From assembly GCF_946478805.1 (NCBI RefSeq), contig NZ_CAMLDC010000025.1, forward strand, positions 1 to 64,000: a stretch of DNA of 64,000 nt, given 5' to 3'. The translations under genes and the position numbers were made by a program. Position 1 is the first letter of the stretch; every line of letters starts with the position of its first letter. Below are positions 1 through 8,503 of the stretch, one piece after another. The stretch comes from an uncultured Fluviicola sp. (lineage in GTDB: Bacteria; Bacteroidota; Bacteroidia; Flavobacteriales; Crocinitomicaceae). The notes beneath the pieces are model-generated. The model was given only the letters and a program-made list of their open reading frames with translations, searched no databases and had not been told where the DNA came from.

Positions 1-2
1 TT

Positions 3-1982
3 ACTTCTATTGGTTCTTTTCCTGATGCTTTTGTTCAGAAAATGGATGCTTCCGGAAATTTTCAATGGGCAAAATCTTTCGGAGGTACAAATTATGAACG
101 AGGCTACTCAATCACCTTAGATACTTCGGGAAATGTATATACTACAGGTATCTATTCAGGAACTGTAGATTTTGATCCGGGCGCAGGAACTGCCAACCTC
201 AGTTCGAATGCTAGTTTAGATATTTTTATTCAGAAAATGGATGCTTCCGGTAATTTCCTATGGGCAAAATCATTTGGAGGTACAAATTCTGAAATTGGTT
301 ATTCTACAAAAGTCGATGACTTTGGAAATGTTTATACCACCGGGTGGTTTGCCGGAACCGCGGATTTTGATCCTGGAGTGGGAACCGCTAACCTCACTTC
401 GACTGGTGGGTCTAACATTTTTGTTCAAAAATTGAGACAATGCCTTTCAACATTTGGAATAGATGTCATTAATACTTGTAATTCATACACTTGGATTGAT
501 GGAAATACTTACACCGCTTCCAACAACACAGCTACACATGTTTTAACTAATACTGCCAGTTGTGATTCGATAGTAACATTGAATCTGACAATCAATTCCA
601 ATACAGGTACAGATGTCATCGCTGCTTGCAATGTATACACTTGGATTGATGGAAACACTTACACAACTTCTAACAATACCGCCACATACACACTGACCAA
701 CTCAGCAGGTTGTGATTCTGTCGTCACACTGGATTTAACCATCAACAATCCAAACACCGGTGCAGATATCGTTACTGCTTGTGATTCGTATACTTGGATC
801 GACGGAAATATTTACACAACTTCCAATAATACTGCTACACATACGCTGACCAACTCAACAGGTTGTGATTCAGTGGTTACATTGAATTTAACCATCAAAA
901 ACTCCAGTACAGGTTCTGATATCATTACCGCTTGTGATTCGTATACTTGGATTGACGGAAATATATACACAGTTTCCAACAATACCGCCACACATATCCT
1001 AACCAACTCGGTTGGATGTGATTCAGTGGTTACATTGGATTTGACCATCAACAACTCCAGCACGGGCACAGCTGTCATTACTGCCTGTGATTCGTATACT
1101 TGGATTGATGGAAATACGTACACAACATCCAACAACACAGCTATGCATACACTGGTCAATTCAATTGGGTGTGACAGTGTGGTGACGTTGAATTTGATGA
1201 TCAATTCCAACACAGGAACAGATGTAATTACTGCTTGTGGTTCATACACTTGGGTCGACGGAAATACATATACAGCTTCCAACAATACCGCCACATATAC
1301 GCTAACCAACTCAACAGGATGTGATTCAGTGGTTACATTGGATTTAACTATCAACAACTCCAGCACAGGTACCGATATCATTACGGCTTGTGATTCATAT
1401 ATGTGGATTGATGGGATAACTTATACAGCTTCGAATAACACGGCGATACATACCCTTACCAATGCAGCAGGTTGTGACAGTTTGGTTACCTTGAACCTTA
1501 CGATTAATTCTGTTTCGGACATTACAACGGTTTTAAACGGCATACACCTTTTTGCTAATAATGTTAACGCAACTTACCAATGGTTAGATTGCAATAATGA
1601 TTATGCAATTATTAGCGGCGAAACGAATTCTGATTTTATGGCTACTGCTAATGGGAATTACGCTGTTGAATTAACAGAAAATGGATGTGTTGATACTTCT
1701 ATTTGTGTGATAATTAAAACGGTTGGCATTCTTGAAAATGATTTTGTAAATAAAATGAACATTTCCCCAAACCCCACAGATGGTGATTTCTCTATTGATT
1801 TTGGTGTGGTCGCAGAATGGACAGAAATTTCAATTACTGATATAGCCGGAAAAGTAATTTATACCACATGTGTAATTAAAACCCAAAAGGTAGACCTCTC
1901 TTTGAATGAACCTGTTGGATTCTATTTTGTATCAATTCATTCAGGTGAAAAGAAGGCAATTTTTAAGTTGATAAAAGAATAA
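3..1982 (+). CDS. T9SS-exported repeat protein (5' end cut by window)
   Basis: The reading frame is open from the left edge, so the N-terminus and signal peptide lie outside the window. The visible part starts with two SBBP-type beta-propeller repeats (motifs MDASGNF.WAKSFGGTN, GNVYTTG and DFDPG.GTANL, each seen twice). About seven tandem repeats of about 50 residues follow (roughly bases 459-1518), each with a conserved Cys near the start, YTWIDGNTYT, SNNTATHTLTN and GCDSVVTL. The last 85 or so residues form a T9SS type A sorting domain (ISPNPTDGDFSIDF, then DIAGKVIY, ending FKLIKE). This domain directs export across the outer membrane and release or attachment at the surface. The two Cys per repeat suggest a disulfide in each module. 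Probably an adhesin-like or matrix surface protein; no enzymatic domain is visible. Confidence is high for the secretion class and low for the exact role. Confidence 0.9.
   Translation, partial: TSIGSFPDAFVQKMDASGNFQWAKSFGGTNYERGYSITLDTSGNVYTTGIYSGTVDFDPGAGTANLSSNASLDIFIQKMDASGNFLWAKSFGGTNSEIGYSTKVDDFGNVYTTGWFAGTADFDPGVGTANLTSTGGSNIFVQKLRQCLSTFGIDVINTCNSYTWIDGNTYTASNNTATHVLTNTASCDSIVTLNLTINSNTGTDVIAACNVYTWIDGNTYTTSNNTATYTLTNSAGCDSVVTLDLTINNPNTGADIVTACDSYTWIDGNIYTTSNNTATHTLTNSTGCDSVVTLNLTIKNSSTGSDIITACDSYTWIDGNIYTVSNNTATHILTNSVGCDSVVTLDLTINNSSTGTAVITACDSYTWIDGNTYTTSNNTAMHTLVNSIGCDSVVTLNLMINSNTGTDVITACGSYTWVDGNTYTASNNTATYTLTNSTGCDSVVTLDLTINNSSTGTDIITACDSYMWIDGITYTASNNTAIHTLTNAAGCDSLVTLNLTINSVSDITTVLNGIHLFANNVNATYQWLDCNNDYAIISGETNSDFMATANGNYAVELTENGCVDTSICVIIKTVGILENDFVNKMNISPNPTDGDFSIDFGVVAEWTEISITDIAGKVIYTTCVIKTQKVDLSLNEPVGFYFVSIHSGEKKAIFKLIKE
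459..1518 (+). repeat. Seven tandem ~150-bp coding repeats
   Basis: Seven direct repeats of 150-153 bp encode modules of 50-51 residues. Copies differ by scattered, often synonymous, substitutions, but all keep the core YTWIDGN and CDS.VTL. The high similarity makes the block a candidate for copy-number change by recombination or slippage. Confidence 0.85.
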
Positions 1983-2120
1983 CATTTGCTAACAAAGAAT
2001 AAACTCTATTGTAAATACAAATTTCAAAAGTTCTACCCCTGCACATCGATGACACAACCTTGCAAATATGCACCAGGTAGGATCTAAGTTGTGACATTGG
2101 GTTTAGAGAACAAAAATCTC

Positions 2121-2152
2121 TTGGAACCATGCCCGTTTTTGCTTTATCTTTA
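2121..2152 (+). promoter_or_regulatory. Candidate Bacteroidota promoter for the RibD-C-like gene
   Basis: TTG at 2121-2123, a 21-base spacer, then TATCTTTA at 2145-2152. This fits the Bacteroidota sigma-A pattern TTG-N19-22-TAnnTTTG with one mismatch in the last base. The expected transcription start falls about 12 bases before the ATG at 2172. Confidence 0.5.
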
Positions 2153-2171
2153 AGTATCCAATACCAAGGAA

Positions 2172-2726
2172 ATGAGAAAAGTGACATTCGCTATGAACAT
2201 AAGCCTGGACGGCTATTGTGATCACACTATTTTTAATCCCGATGAGGAGGTTCTTGATTATTTCACCCAATTGATGGATGATGTGGACCTGCTCTTTTAT
2301 GGTCGCATCATGTACCAGCTCATGTTTCCCTATTGGGCTGACATTGCAAAAGACCTATCGGGAACGGAAAGTGAAAACCGGTTTGCCCGAAGACTTGTCT
2401 CCATTGATAAGGTGGTCATTTCAAAATCATTAAACACGGTGGACGAAAATACCCGTATTATCCGCAGTAACCCGATAGAAGAACTCCTGAAACTCAAACA
2501 ACAATCCGGCAAAAAGATTTCAGTTGATAGCGTAAGTTTGCTTCCCGAACTGATAACCGCAGGGATTATTGATGAATTCAATTTGGTTGTCCATCCGGCA
2601 ATTGTGGGGAAAGGAAGGCCACTGCTTGATCCGGGTAGCCTCCAGGAAAAATTAAATCTAAAGCTGGTCGATACCAAAATGTTCAAATCCGGCTGTGTGG
2701 CACTCCATTACGTGAAAGCCGGTTAA
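2172..2726 (+). CDS. Dihydrofolate reductase family protein (RibD C-terminal domain)
   Basis: A 184-residue soluble protein made of a single RibD-C/DHFR-like fold. The N-terminus KVTFAMNISLDGYCDH is the typical first strand of this family, LLFYGRIMYQLM corresponds to the LLGR.TYE region, and GIIDEFNLVVHPAIVGKGR (residues about 138-156) is the characteristic C-terminal segment. Stand-alone members (YwjB/YyaP type) are predicted NADPH-dependent reductases whose substrates are mostly unknown. Nothing nearby points to folate or riboflavin synthesis, so a general reductase is all that can be claimed. A plausible promoter lies just upstream; the next gene begins 53 bases downstream on the same strand. 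Confidence 0.85.
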   Translation: MRKVTFAMNISLDGYCDHTIFNPDEEVLDYFTQLMDDVDLLFYGRIMYQLMFPYWADIAKDLSGTESENRFARRLVSIDKVVISKSLNTVDENTRIIRSNPIEELLKLKQQSGKKISVDSVSLLPELITAGIIDEFNLVVHPAIVGKGRPLLDPGSLQEKLNLKLVDTKMFKSGCVALHYVKAG

Positions 2727-2779
2727 TCTATTGTTAAAGTAGCCATATAGAAACAGTTCCCGGTGTATCTTGCTGACTC

Positions 2780-4663
2780 ATGAGAAAAAAGCTGAACATC
2801 CTATTTTCCATCTTCGCAACCAGTTATTGGTTTTGTCCTGCCTTTTCACAAAAGGACACCATTCGGTTTGTTCCCGGCATAACGGAATATGACTTAGTGT
2901 TGAAGGAACAGTATTTTGTTTACGATACCATTCGACCGTATAATGGGATTAATTATTACTGTAAACTTCGGATCAAAAATAATTCTAAGAAAACCATTGT
3001 TCTCAGTACAGTAAGAACCAATTCTTCAGGTAAAATGCTGGTTGACCTGATAGAACCCGGGAGAAATGAGGAAATCAAGCCTGGTAACTCATTCAGTATT
3101 ATGATCAAACCGAATCTGAAACGACCGGGAATCTTTAATGCCTGGGCGTCAATTTTTTATAAAACGGGGGAAGAAGAGAAAGAACTGAAGGTTCAGGTGC
3201 GCGGTTATACACTGCCGGTACCTCAACCGATTGATCCTCCGGCGCCGGCGCCGGTTAAAGTGAAAGAACCAAGGCCGGCAAGACTTCCAATAGCAGTTAA
3301 AAAGCCTGTAAAACAGCCGGAAATCCAACAACCTGCAAAAGTTCAACCAACTTATGTACCCAGACCGGAAGGTGTGACACGTTATGATCCGGGAGAATTG
3401 ACCATCCGCCGGGAAAACCAACGGGATTATTCGTTCACCTTTCATGCTACACCTATAGAACATGCATACGGATTTCCACCCAAGCCGAAAAAGGATCAGG
3501 TATTTTCATGGGATACGATCAGCAACGACGCGTTTTTTTACCCGATCTCATTTCATCTAAAAAACGATTCCGAATACGTGGTGACCATTTTGAAGATAGA
3601 AGGAAGCAACGGTGATATTTATTACCGCAATACAGCAGACCAAAGATTAGTCTATCCGGATTCCTCTTTCACTGTTGAAGCAATTCCCAACTTACTTAAC
3701 AAAGGTCATTTTTACCATTCATTAATCATTCAATATCAATCCTATTATGGAATCCAGCAATTCGAATTGAAGCAATGGATTTACATTCCAAGCGATCTTG
3801 AAGCTATTTCCCATGCTGACAGTTTGAAATTGACAGGGCTCAGAAACACTTTTTACGCGCAAAAAAACAATCAAAAAACCGATCCGTTTCGCTTGTACGT
3901 TATCAGTGGCGGACAATTGAACTACAAGAACGCCAGATTGGAATTGTTTTCAAAAGAAAGCAGTGCAATCATTCATTCGGAGGAAGATCCGCAAGGGAAC
4001 CGGTTTTTTCAAATTCATCGGAACGGATGGGACACTTTGTTGATACACGTGCTTTCTCCTAATGGAGAGGTGGTGCAAAAAACACGATTCATACATCCTT
4101 TTGAATACGATTCATACAGTATTCCTTTTTTCCCATTCACCGGACCCTACACTTATAACCACAGGAAATCTCCTTATAAGAAATTGGACGGTATTTATTG
4201 GTTGGAACAACACAGTGATCATTTCCATTATCCGGACTCGGCAATCATCAAAAAATACACTGCAAACGCGCATATTCGATTTCTTGAGAATGGTACAGTG
4301 GAAATCAAGGATCCTGTGGAAGCGATTGTTCTTGAAAAAAAACTGTTCCGATCACCGTTGAAGATCAGGTTACTTCCCGTTGCAGAATTAACTTCAGGAG
4401 ACGGGATCAGATGGTATTCAAACACATTTACCGTCATGTTTTATGAACATGTGAGCGAAGAGCAAATCAAAAAGATCTTTGCGAAATATGGCATCCTCCA
4501 CTACAGTAAGCAAGACTATGGCTACAAAGATGAAAACAATTGGACATTCTCACTGGAATACATCCTCGACCGCAAATACATGGTGCTCCTTGATCAATTA
4601 TGGCAATTGAAGGAAGTATCCGGAATCATACAGGAAAAGCATCAAATACACGGCCTGAACTGA
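2780..4663 (+). CDS. Secreted protein of unknown function with DUF1573-like Ig modules
   Basis: 627 residues. The start MRKKLNILFSIFATSYWFCPAFSQ is a signal peptide ending near AFSQ, so the protein is exported. Residues about 28-145 look like a DUF1573/ASH-type Ig domain (LRIKNNSKKTIVLSTVRTNS, then an IKPG..F.I.I motif). A Pro/Lys/Val-rich linker covers about 148-200, and a second similar Ig-like module covers about 225-340. The remaining ~290 residues are not recognised; they include a segment reading YYEHVSEEQIKKIFAKYGI-like with mixed alpha/beta character. No catalytic motif, lipobox or T9SS tail is visible. The role is unknown; the periplasm or outer envelope is the likely site. Confidence 0.8.
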   Translation: MRKKLNILFSIFATSYWFCPAFSQKDTIRFVPGITEYDLVLKEQYFVYDTIRPYNGINYYCKLRIKNNSKKTIVLSTVRTNSSGKMLVDLIEPGRNEEIKPGNSFSIMIKPNLKRPGIFNAWASIFYKTGEEEKELKVQVRGYTLPVPQPIDPPAPAPVKVKEPRPARLPIAVKKPVKQPEIQQPAKVQPTYVPRPEGVTRYDPGELTIRRENQRDYSFTFHATPIEHAYGFPPKPKKDQVFSWDTISNDAFFYPISFHLKNDSEYVVTILKIEGSNGDIYYRNTADQRLVYPDSSFTVEAIPNLLNKGHFYHSLIIQYQSYYGIQQFELKQWIYIPSDLEAISHADSLKLTGLRNTFYAQKNNQKTDPFRLYVISGGQLNYKNARLELFSKESSAIIHSEEDPQGNRFFQIHRNGWDTLLIHVLSPNGEVVQKTRFIHPFEYDSYSIPFFPFTGPYTYNHRKSPYKKLDGIYWLEQHSDHFHYPDSAIIKKYTANAHIRFLENGTVEIKDPVEAIVLEKKLFRSPLKIRLLPVAELTSGDGIRWYSNTFTVMFYEHVSEEQIKKIFAKYGILHYSKQDYGYKDENNWTFSLEYILDRKYMVLLDQLWQLKEVSGIIQEKHQIHGLN

Positions 4664-4711
4664 TTTTTCCAGGTACAATCCAAATCAATTATCAAAAAAA
4701 GTATTGAAAAA

Positions 4712-4747
4712 TTGCACATTTAAATATTTATCGTAATATTGCAATAT
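4712..4747 (+). promoter_or_regulatory. arsR promoter with overlapping 12-bp palindromic operator candidate
   Basis: TTG at 4712-4714, a 19-base spacer and TAATATTG at 4734-4741 fit the Bacteroidota promoter with one mismatch. A perfect 12-bp palindrome, ATATTGCAATAT, covers 4736-4747 and so overlaps the -7 element and the expected start point. That is where an ArsR repressor would block transcription. The element is 12 bases from the ATG at 4760. Confidence 0.6.
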
Positions 4748-4759
4748 ATAAATAAAACG

Positions 4760-5092
4760 ATGGGAGCAACAAAAACAGATCTTTTCACACCCGAACAAAA
4801 CGAGATTTCGTCTTTACTCAAGGCAATTGCCCATCCGGCACGGATTGCAATTTTGGAATACCTGATAAAGGTAGATACATGCATTTGTGGTGATATCGTC
4901 AACGAACTGGCATTGGCACAACCGACCATTTCCCAACATTTGAAGGAACTTAAGAATGCCGGATTAATAAAAGGGAGTATCGAGGGAACTGCTATCTGCT
5001 ATTGCGTTGATAAAAGCACGGTTGCTCGCATTCAATCTTACTTTTCAGGAATTTCGATTCAATTGGAAAGTAAAGACACTAAATGTTGTTAA
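4760..5092 (+). CDS. arsR: ArsR/SmtB-family arsenic-responsive repressor
   Basis: A winged-helix regulator that should repress the ars operon and release DNA on binding arsenite or antimonite. The ATG at 4760 (MGATKTD) is chosen over an upstream TTG at 4739, because the TTG sits inside the predicted promoter/operator. The protein is 110 residues, usual for the family. Key parts are AIAHPARIAILEYL, then TCICGDIVNEL, where the Cys-x-Cys pair matches the ELCVCDL-type metal site at the start of helix alpha-3, and the recognition helix QPTISQHLKELKNAGLI. Two more Cys at the extreme C-terminus (KCC) could add a third thiolate ligand. First gene of the ars operon; the next gene starts 18 bases downstream. 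Confidence 0.93.
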   Translation: MGATKTDLFTPEQNEISSLLKAIAHPARIAILEYLIKVDTCICGDIVNELALAQPTISQHLKELKNAGLIKGSIEGTAICYCVDKSTVARIQSYFSGISIQLESKDTKCC

Positions 5093-5110
5093 CGATAAAA
5101 ATTAAAAATC

Positions 5111-5587
5111 ATGAAACTTTCAGACATCAAAAACATTCTTCCCACATTGGATAATGTGGCATTTCAGACTCCGGACGGTTCATTCGTTCCGGAACATTTC
5201 CATGTTACAGAAGTGGGCAGCATCCAAAAACACTTCATCGATTGCGGAGGAACTATCCGAAAAGAGAACGTTGTCAGTTTCCAATTATGGAATGCCAATG
5301 ATCTCGAACACCGTATCAAACCACAAAAATTATTGAATATCATTGATTTGTCGGAGAAAAAACTCGGGATTGAAGACAACGAGATAGAAGTGGAATACCA
5401 GGGTACCACTATTGGGAAATACAATCTTGATTTCAACGGGAAGCATTTTGTGTTGGTTCCGAAAAACACAGCATGCTTGGCTTCGGATGCTTGCGGAATT
5501 CCTGCGGAAAAGCAAAAAGTAAACCTGACTGAACTCGGAAGCGCCAATGGAAACTCCTGTTCACCGGGAAGCGGATGTTGTTCCTAA
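5111..5587 (+). CDS. DUF6428 family protein of ars operons
   Basis: A 158-residue cytosolic protein without a signal peptide or membrane segment. It resembles the DUF6428 family, which in Bacteroidota usually sits directly after arsR; this assignment is from memory of the family, not a search. Visible features are an N-terminal LSDIKNILPTLDNVAFQ segment, a conserved HFHVTEVG stretch and a Cys-rich C-terminus (CLASDACG, then CSPGSGCCS). The five closely spaced Cys suggest As(III) or metal binding, perhaps as a metallochaperone or sensor feeding the pump; this is inference. It lies 18 bases after arsR and 14 bases before the phosphatase-like reductase, so it is co-transcribed. Confidence 0.8.
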   Translation: MKLSDIKNILPTLDNVAFQTPDGSFVPEHFHVTEVGSIQKHFIDCGGTIRKENVVSFQLWNANDLEHRIKPQKLLNIIDLSEKKLGIEDNEIEVEYQGTTIGKYNLDFNGKHFVLVPKNTACLASDACGIPAEKQKVNLTELGSANGNSCSPGSGCCS

Positions 5588-5601
5588 CTTAAAAGGTTTG
5601 T

Positions 5602-6213
5602 ATGCATTCTCGTATTAAGCATTATCTGGATGAGTTGAAGAATCACTTTGATTCCATTCCTGTTGAAAGGAAGGCCACTTTAGCAAAAATCGCTCATTAC
5701 ATCGATTCAAAAAGAAAGCAAGGTAAACCTACAAATTTGGTTTATGTCTGTACGCACAACTCCCGCAGAAGTCACTTCGGTCAAGTATGGGCAAAAGCGA
5801 TTTCAGATTATTATGGAATAGAGGATATCCATACTTTTTCCGGTGGCACGGAAGCAACTGCTTTTAATCGCAATGCTATCGATGCTTTGCTGAGGGCAGG
5901 TTTCGAAATGAAACAAATGACACATTCAGAAAATCCCGTCTACCATATTTCTCATGGTGACGGGGAACCAAGTGTTTGTTTCTCCAAAGTATACAATGAT
6001 TCTCAAAACCCACAATCTGAATTCGCCGCAATTATGACTTGCAGTGATGCAGAAGAAAATTGTCCTTTTATTCCCGGAGTTGAACTTCGGATTGGAACAA
6101 CTTACGATGACCCTAAGGAATTTGACAATACCCCTTTACAAGATAGAAAGTACGACGAGCGCTGTAAACAAATTGCTTTAGAGACGCTTTACGCTTTTTC
6201 ATTGGTTCATTAA
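5602..6213 (+). CDS. LMW protein-tyrosine-phosphatase fold arsenate reductase
   Basis: A 203-residue protein with the P-loop CTHNSRRS at residues about 50-57 (Cys-x5-Arg), followed by H..QVWAKAI, typical of the low-molecular-weight phosphatase fold used by ArsC arsenate reductases. In this operon it should reduce As(V) to As(III) for export by the ACR3 pump. It is longer than the usual ~130-140 residues. The extra parts are an N-terminal ~45-residue helix and the segment GDGEPSVCFSKVYNDSQNP before the TCSDAEENCPF motif, where the resolving Cys may lie. Bacteroidota relatives are often named protein-tyrosine-phosphatase; the arsenate role rests on context. It is 14 bases after the DUF6428 gene and 12 before ACR3. 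Confidence 0.87.
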   Translation: MHSRIKHYLDELKNHFDSIPVERKATLAKIAHYIDSKRKQGKPTNLVYVCTHNSRRSHFGQVWAKAISDYYGIEDIHTFSGGTEATAFNRNAIDALLRAGFEMKQMTHSENPVYHISHGDGEPSVCFSKVYNDSQNPQSEFAAIMTCSDAEENCPFIPGVELRIGTTYDDPKEFDNTPLQDRKYDERCKQIALETLYAFSLVH

Positions 6214-6225
6214 ACACTAAAAAAT

Positions 6226-7293
6226 ATGTCAGCAAATAACTTTACTCCGGCAAGCGAGCGAAAAAAATTGAGCTTTTTGGACCGGTACTTAACCCTTTGG
6301 ATTTTTCTGGCCATGGGAATCGGAATCTCCATCGGATATTTTGTCCCGGATTCCGGCAGTTATATCAACTCGTTCTCCAATGGAACCACAAATATTCCTT
6401 TGGCAATCGGTTTAATGATGATGATGGTTCCTCCATTAACCAAAGTACGGTTCTCCAAAATTCCGAAAGTAATGGCGAAACCGAAATTATTACTGGTGTC
6501 GTTTTTCATCACTTGGATTGTGGGGCCATTTCTCATGTTCAGCTTAGCGGTTTTGTTTTTGAAGGATTACCCTGAATACATGACCGGTCTGATCATCATC
6601 GGCTTGGCACCATGCATTGCCATGGTCATAGTCTGGAATGAATTAGCTGAAGGAAACCGGGAACTGGTGGCGGGATTGGTGGGAATCAACAGTTTATTGC
6701 AGGTTTTTTTCTTCAGTTTATACGCTTATTTCTATTTGGAAATAGTATTGCCTCTATTCGGGATTCATGGGTTGAAAATTGATATCACCATTGCCCAAAT
6801 TGCCCAAACCGTAGGCATTTACCTGGGAATTCCTTTTGCAATAGCCATCATTAGTCGTTGGGCACTGATTCGGTTGAAAGGCGAAAAATGGTTCGAAAAC
6901 AAGTACTTGCCGTTTATTTCTCCTATTACGTTGATTGCCTTGTTATTTACAATCATCGTGATGTTCAGCATGAAAGGCGAGCTGATTGTACGAATACCCA
7001 TGGATGTCGTTCGTGTAGCAATCCCATTGGTGATATTCTTTGCCGTCATGTTCTTTTTGATGTTCCTGATCGGGAAATGGGCTGGGGCAAATTATGCAGA
7101 CAATGCAGCATTATCTTTTACGGCATCGGGTAATAATTTCGAATTGGCAATCGCAGTTGCAATTGGTGTATTCGGAATTAACAGCGGTGAAGCGTTTGCC
7201 GGAGTCATTGGTCCGCTTGTGGAGGTTCCGGCTTTGATAATCATGGTGCGGATTTCATTTTGGCTGAAAAGGAAATTATACAACACCTTATGA
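6226..7293 (+). CDS. acr3: ACR3-family arsenite efflux transporter
   Basis: A 355-residue inner membrane carrier with about ten transmembrane helices, exporting As(III), and in some members Sb(III), using the proton motive force. Diagnostic motifs are the helix 4 segment GLAPCIAMVIVWNELA, with the essential Cys and the Trp-Asn pair, and the helix 9 segment FTASGNNFELAIAVAIGVFG, with the conserved Glu. Length matches the family (about 350). It is the last gene of the arsR, DUF6428, arsC-like, acr3 operon and is convergent with the DUF2200 gene, only 34 bases away. The start MSANNFTPASERKKLSFLDRY is normal for the family. Confidence 0.95.
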   Translation: MSANNFTPASERKKLSFLDRYLTLWIFLAMGIGISIGYFVPDSGSYINSFSNGTTNIPLAIGLMMMMVPPLTKVRFSKIPKVMAKPKLLLVSFFITWIVGPFLMFSLAVLFLKDYPEYMTGLIIIGLAPCIAMVIVWNELAEGNRELVAGLVGINSLLQVFFFSLYAYFYLEIVLPLFGIHGLKIDITIAQIAQTVGIYLGIPFAIAIISRWALIRLKGEKWFENKYLPFISPITLIALLFTIIVMFSMKGELIVRIPMDVVRVAIPLVIFFAVMFFLMFLIGKWAGANYADNAALSFTASGNNFELAIAVAIGVFGINSGEAFAGVIGPLVEVPALIIMVRISFWLKRKLYNTL

Positions 7294-7327
7294 TTCTGAA
7301 AGCAGCTGTGATTAGTAAGCAAGTTGC

Positions 7328-7690
7328 TTAAGCGCGCAAGATCTTTTCCATTTTCCTGCCCTTGGCCAATTCATCCACCAGTTTATCCAGGTAACGGACT
7401 TCTTTGGTCAGTTTATTTTCTATTTCCTCGATGCGGTAGCCACAGATCATTCCTGTAATCAGCTCCGCATTCGGGTTGAGCTTCGCCTGCTCAAAAAACT
7501 CTTTAAAAGTGACCTTTTGGTCAATCAGTTGTCGTTGTTTTGTCACATCAAATCCCGTCAGCCATTCGATGACCTGCTGTAACTCCTGTTCCGTTCGGTT
7601 CTTCTTCTCAACTTTCGTAACATAGAGCGGATAAACAGTAGCAAAAGTGAGTTTTGCCATACGTTCGTCATGCGTCGCAGATGTACTCAT
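7328..7690 (-). CDS. DUF2200 family protein
   Basis: A 120-residue cytosolic protein matching what I recall of DUF2200: KLTFATVYPLYVTKVEKK near the N-terminus, EVIxWLTGFD-type EWLTGFD, and ITGMICGYRIEEIENKL in the second half. Function is not established; members are scattered in bacterial genomes as single genes. The ATG at 7690 is used. A start at the internal Met of MAKLTF (base 7660) would remove ten extra N-terminal residues and match the family as well. The gene is convergent with acr3. Confidence 0.8.
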   Translation of the reverse strand: MSTSATHDERMAKLTFATVYPLYVTKVEKKNRTEQELQQVIEWLTGFDVTKQRQLIDQKVTFKEFFEQAKLNPNAELITGMICGYRIEEIENKLTKEVRYLDKLVDELAKGRKMEKILRA

Positions 7691-7783
7691 ACCATCAATT
7701 TAAATCTGTTTTTGTGAAATACTATTCCATACTTCCAAAAATACGGATTACAAGTTAGATGAAAAAAACGGAAGATCAAATCC

Positions 7784-8353
7784 TTAGTTTCCTGATGTAC
7801 TCCAATGAAATCCGGTTCTCCAACCTGTCCAAACCAGACGTCTTCTAACTTTTTTCTTTTTGTGAATTTCGTTTGTAGGGATCTTGACTTCCTTTTGAAT
7901 AGGGGAAACTTTCCCATTCTCCTCTTTTTGTACTACTACTTCTTGTTTTGGAATCTCTGACTGAGTGGTTTCCTTTTTTTCTCCGCCGATGGTCATTTCA
8001 ACTCTTCTATTAAGAGCCCTGTTCTCTTCAGAAGTATTGGGCACAACAGGTTCATATTCACCTGAATAATTGACGGTGATTTTTGTGCTGTCAACATGTT
8101 TTGAAATCAGGTAATCCCTAACTGTAATTGCTCTTTTTTCAGATAAGTTTTCATTGTAGCTATCCGAACCAATGTTATCTGTATGTCCTCTTAAGTAAAT
8201 CTTGTAATCGGACAATGAATCTAATTGTGTTAAGACTTTGTCCAATTCCTGTCGGGCCCGATTATCCAAAACCGAAGAATCAAACCCAAAGCAAACGCTT
8301 ATTGCTATCAGTACGATCGAAGCTGTTAAAGCAACATTTATCTTTTCTTTCAT
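7784..8353 (-). CDS. Small OmpA-domain envelope protein with basic tail
   Basis: 189 residues with an N-terminal signal peptide or anchor (KINVALTASIVLIAISVCFG). Residues about 30-123 are an OmpA-C/MotB peptidoglycan-binding domain: LRGHTDNIGSDSYNENLSEKRA has the TD...N.LS..RA core, and EENRALNRRVEMTI has the NR.RNRRVE motif with Asn and Arg for diaminopimelate binding. The usual N-terminal half of the fold seems shortened. After the domain comes a charged ~60-residue tail that ends in a Lys/Arg cluster (KKKKVRRR) and a Trp-rich end. The tail is not recognised. Likely a periplasmic protein holding the cell wall; it stands alone. Confidence 0.8.
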   Translation of the reverse strand: MKEKINVALTASIVLIAISVCFGFDSSVLDNRARQELDKVLTQLDSLSDYKIYLRGHTDNIGSDSYNENLSEKRAITVRDYLISKHVDSTKITVNYSGEYEPVVPNTSEENRALNRRVEMTIGGEKKETTQSEIPKQEVVVQKEENGKVSPIQKEVKIPTNEIHKKKKVRRRLVWTGWRTGFHWSTSGN

Positions 8354-8395
8354 GGCACTAACTTATTCTGAATGAAGATAATAAAAAATTTTACT

Positions 8396-8430
8396 TACCA
8401 AAAAAGCCTGATCATCTTTCGTGATCAGGC
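8396..8430 (-). terminator. Intrinsic terminator of the HTH-pentapeptide gene
   Basis: A perfect 9-bp stem (GCCTGATCA at 8406-8414, TGATCAGGC at 8422-8430) with a 7-base loop. On the minus strand it is followed by a run of T (read as A at 8400-8405). It lies about 75 bases past the stop at 8504. Confidence 0.85.
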
Positions 8431-8503
8431 TCCTTTAAAGACAATCAGGTTCTCAAAACCCTGGGAACCGAATGACATCCCCAAACAAAAAACACGGATT
8501 CCT

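Noticed and set aside
812..1381. A 189-residue open frame on the minus strand inside the repeat protein
   Set aside because: It is the antisense of the tandem repeats; its own repeats only mirror the coding strand, and no start context or promoter supports it.
459..1518. Regular repeats considered as a CRISPR array
   Set aside because: Repeats are about 150 bp, contiguous, in frame and protein-coding, with no unique spacers; no cas genes are present.
4739..4759. TTG start seven codons upstream for arsR
   Set aside because: The TTG lies inside the predicted -7 element and operator, so it would be at or upstream of the transcription start.
7316..7330. Palindrome TAAGCAAGTTGCTTA between convergent acr3 and DUF2200 genes
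   Set aside because: The arms leave a single-base loop, no T tract follows and it overlaps the DUF2200 stop codon; not enough for a terminator call.
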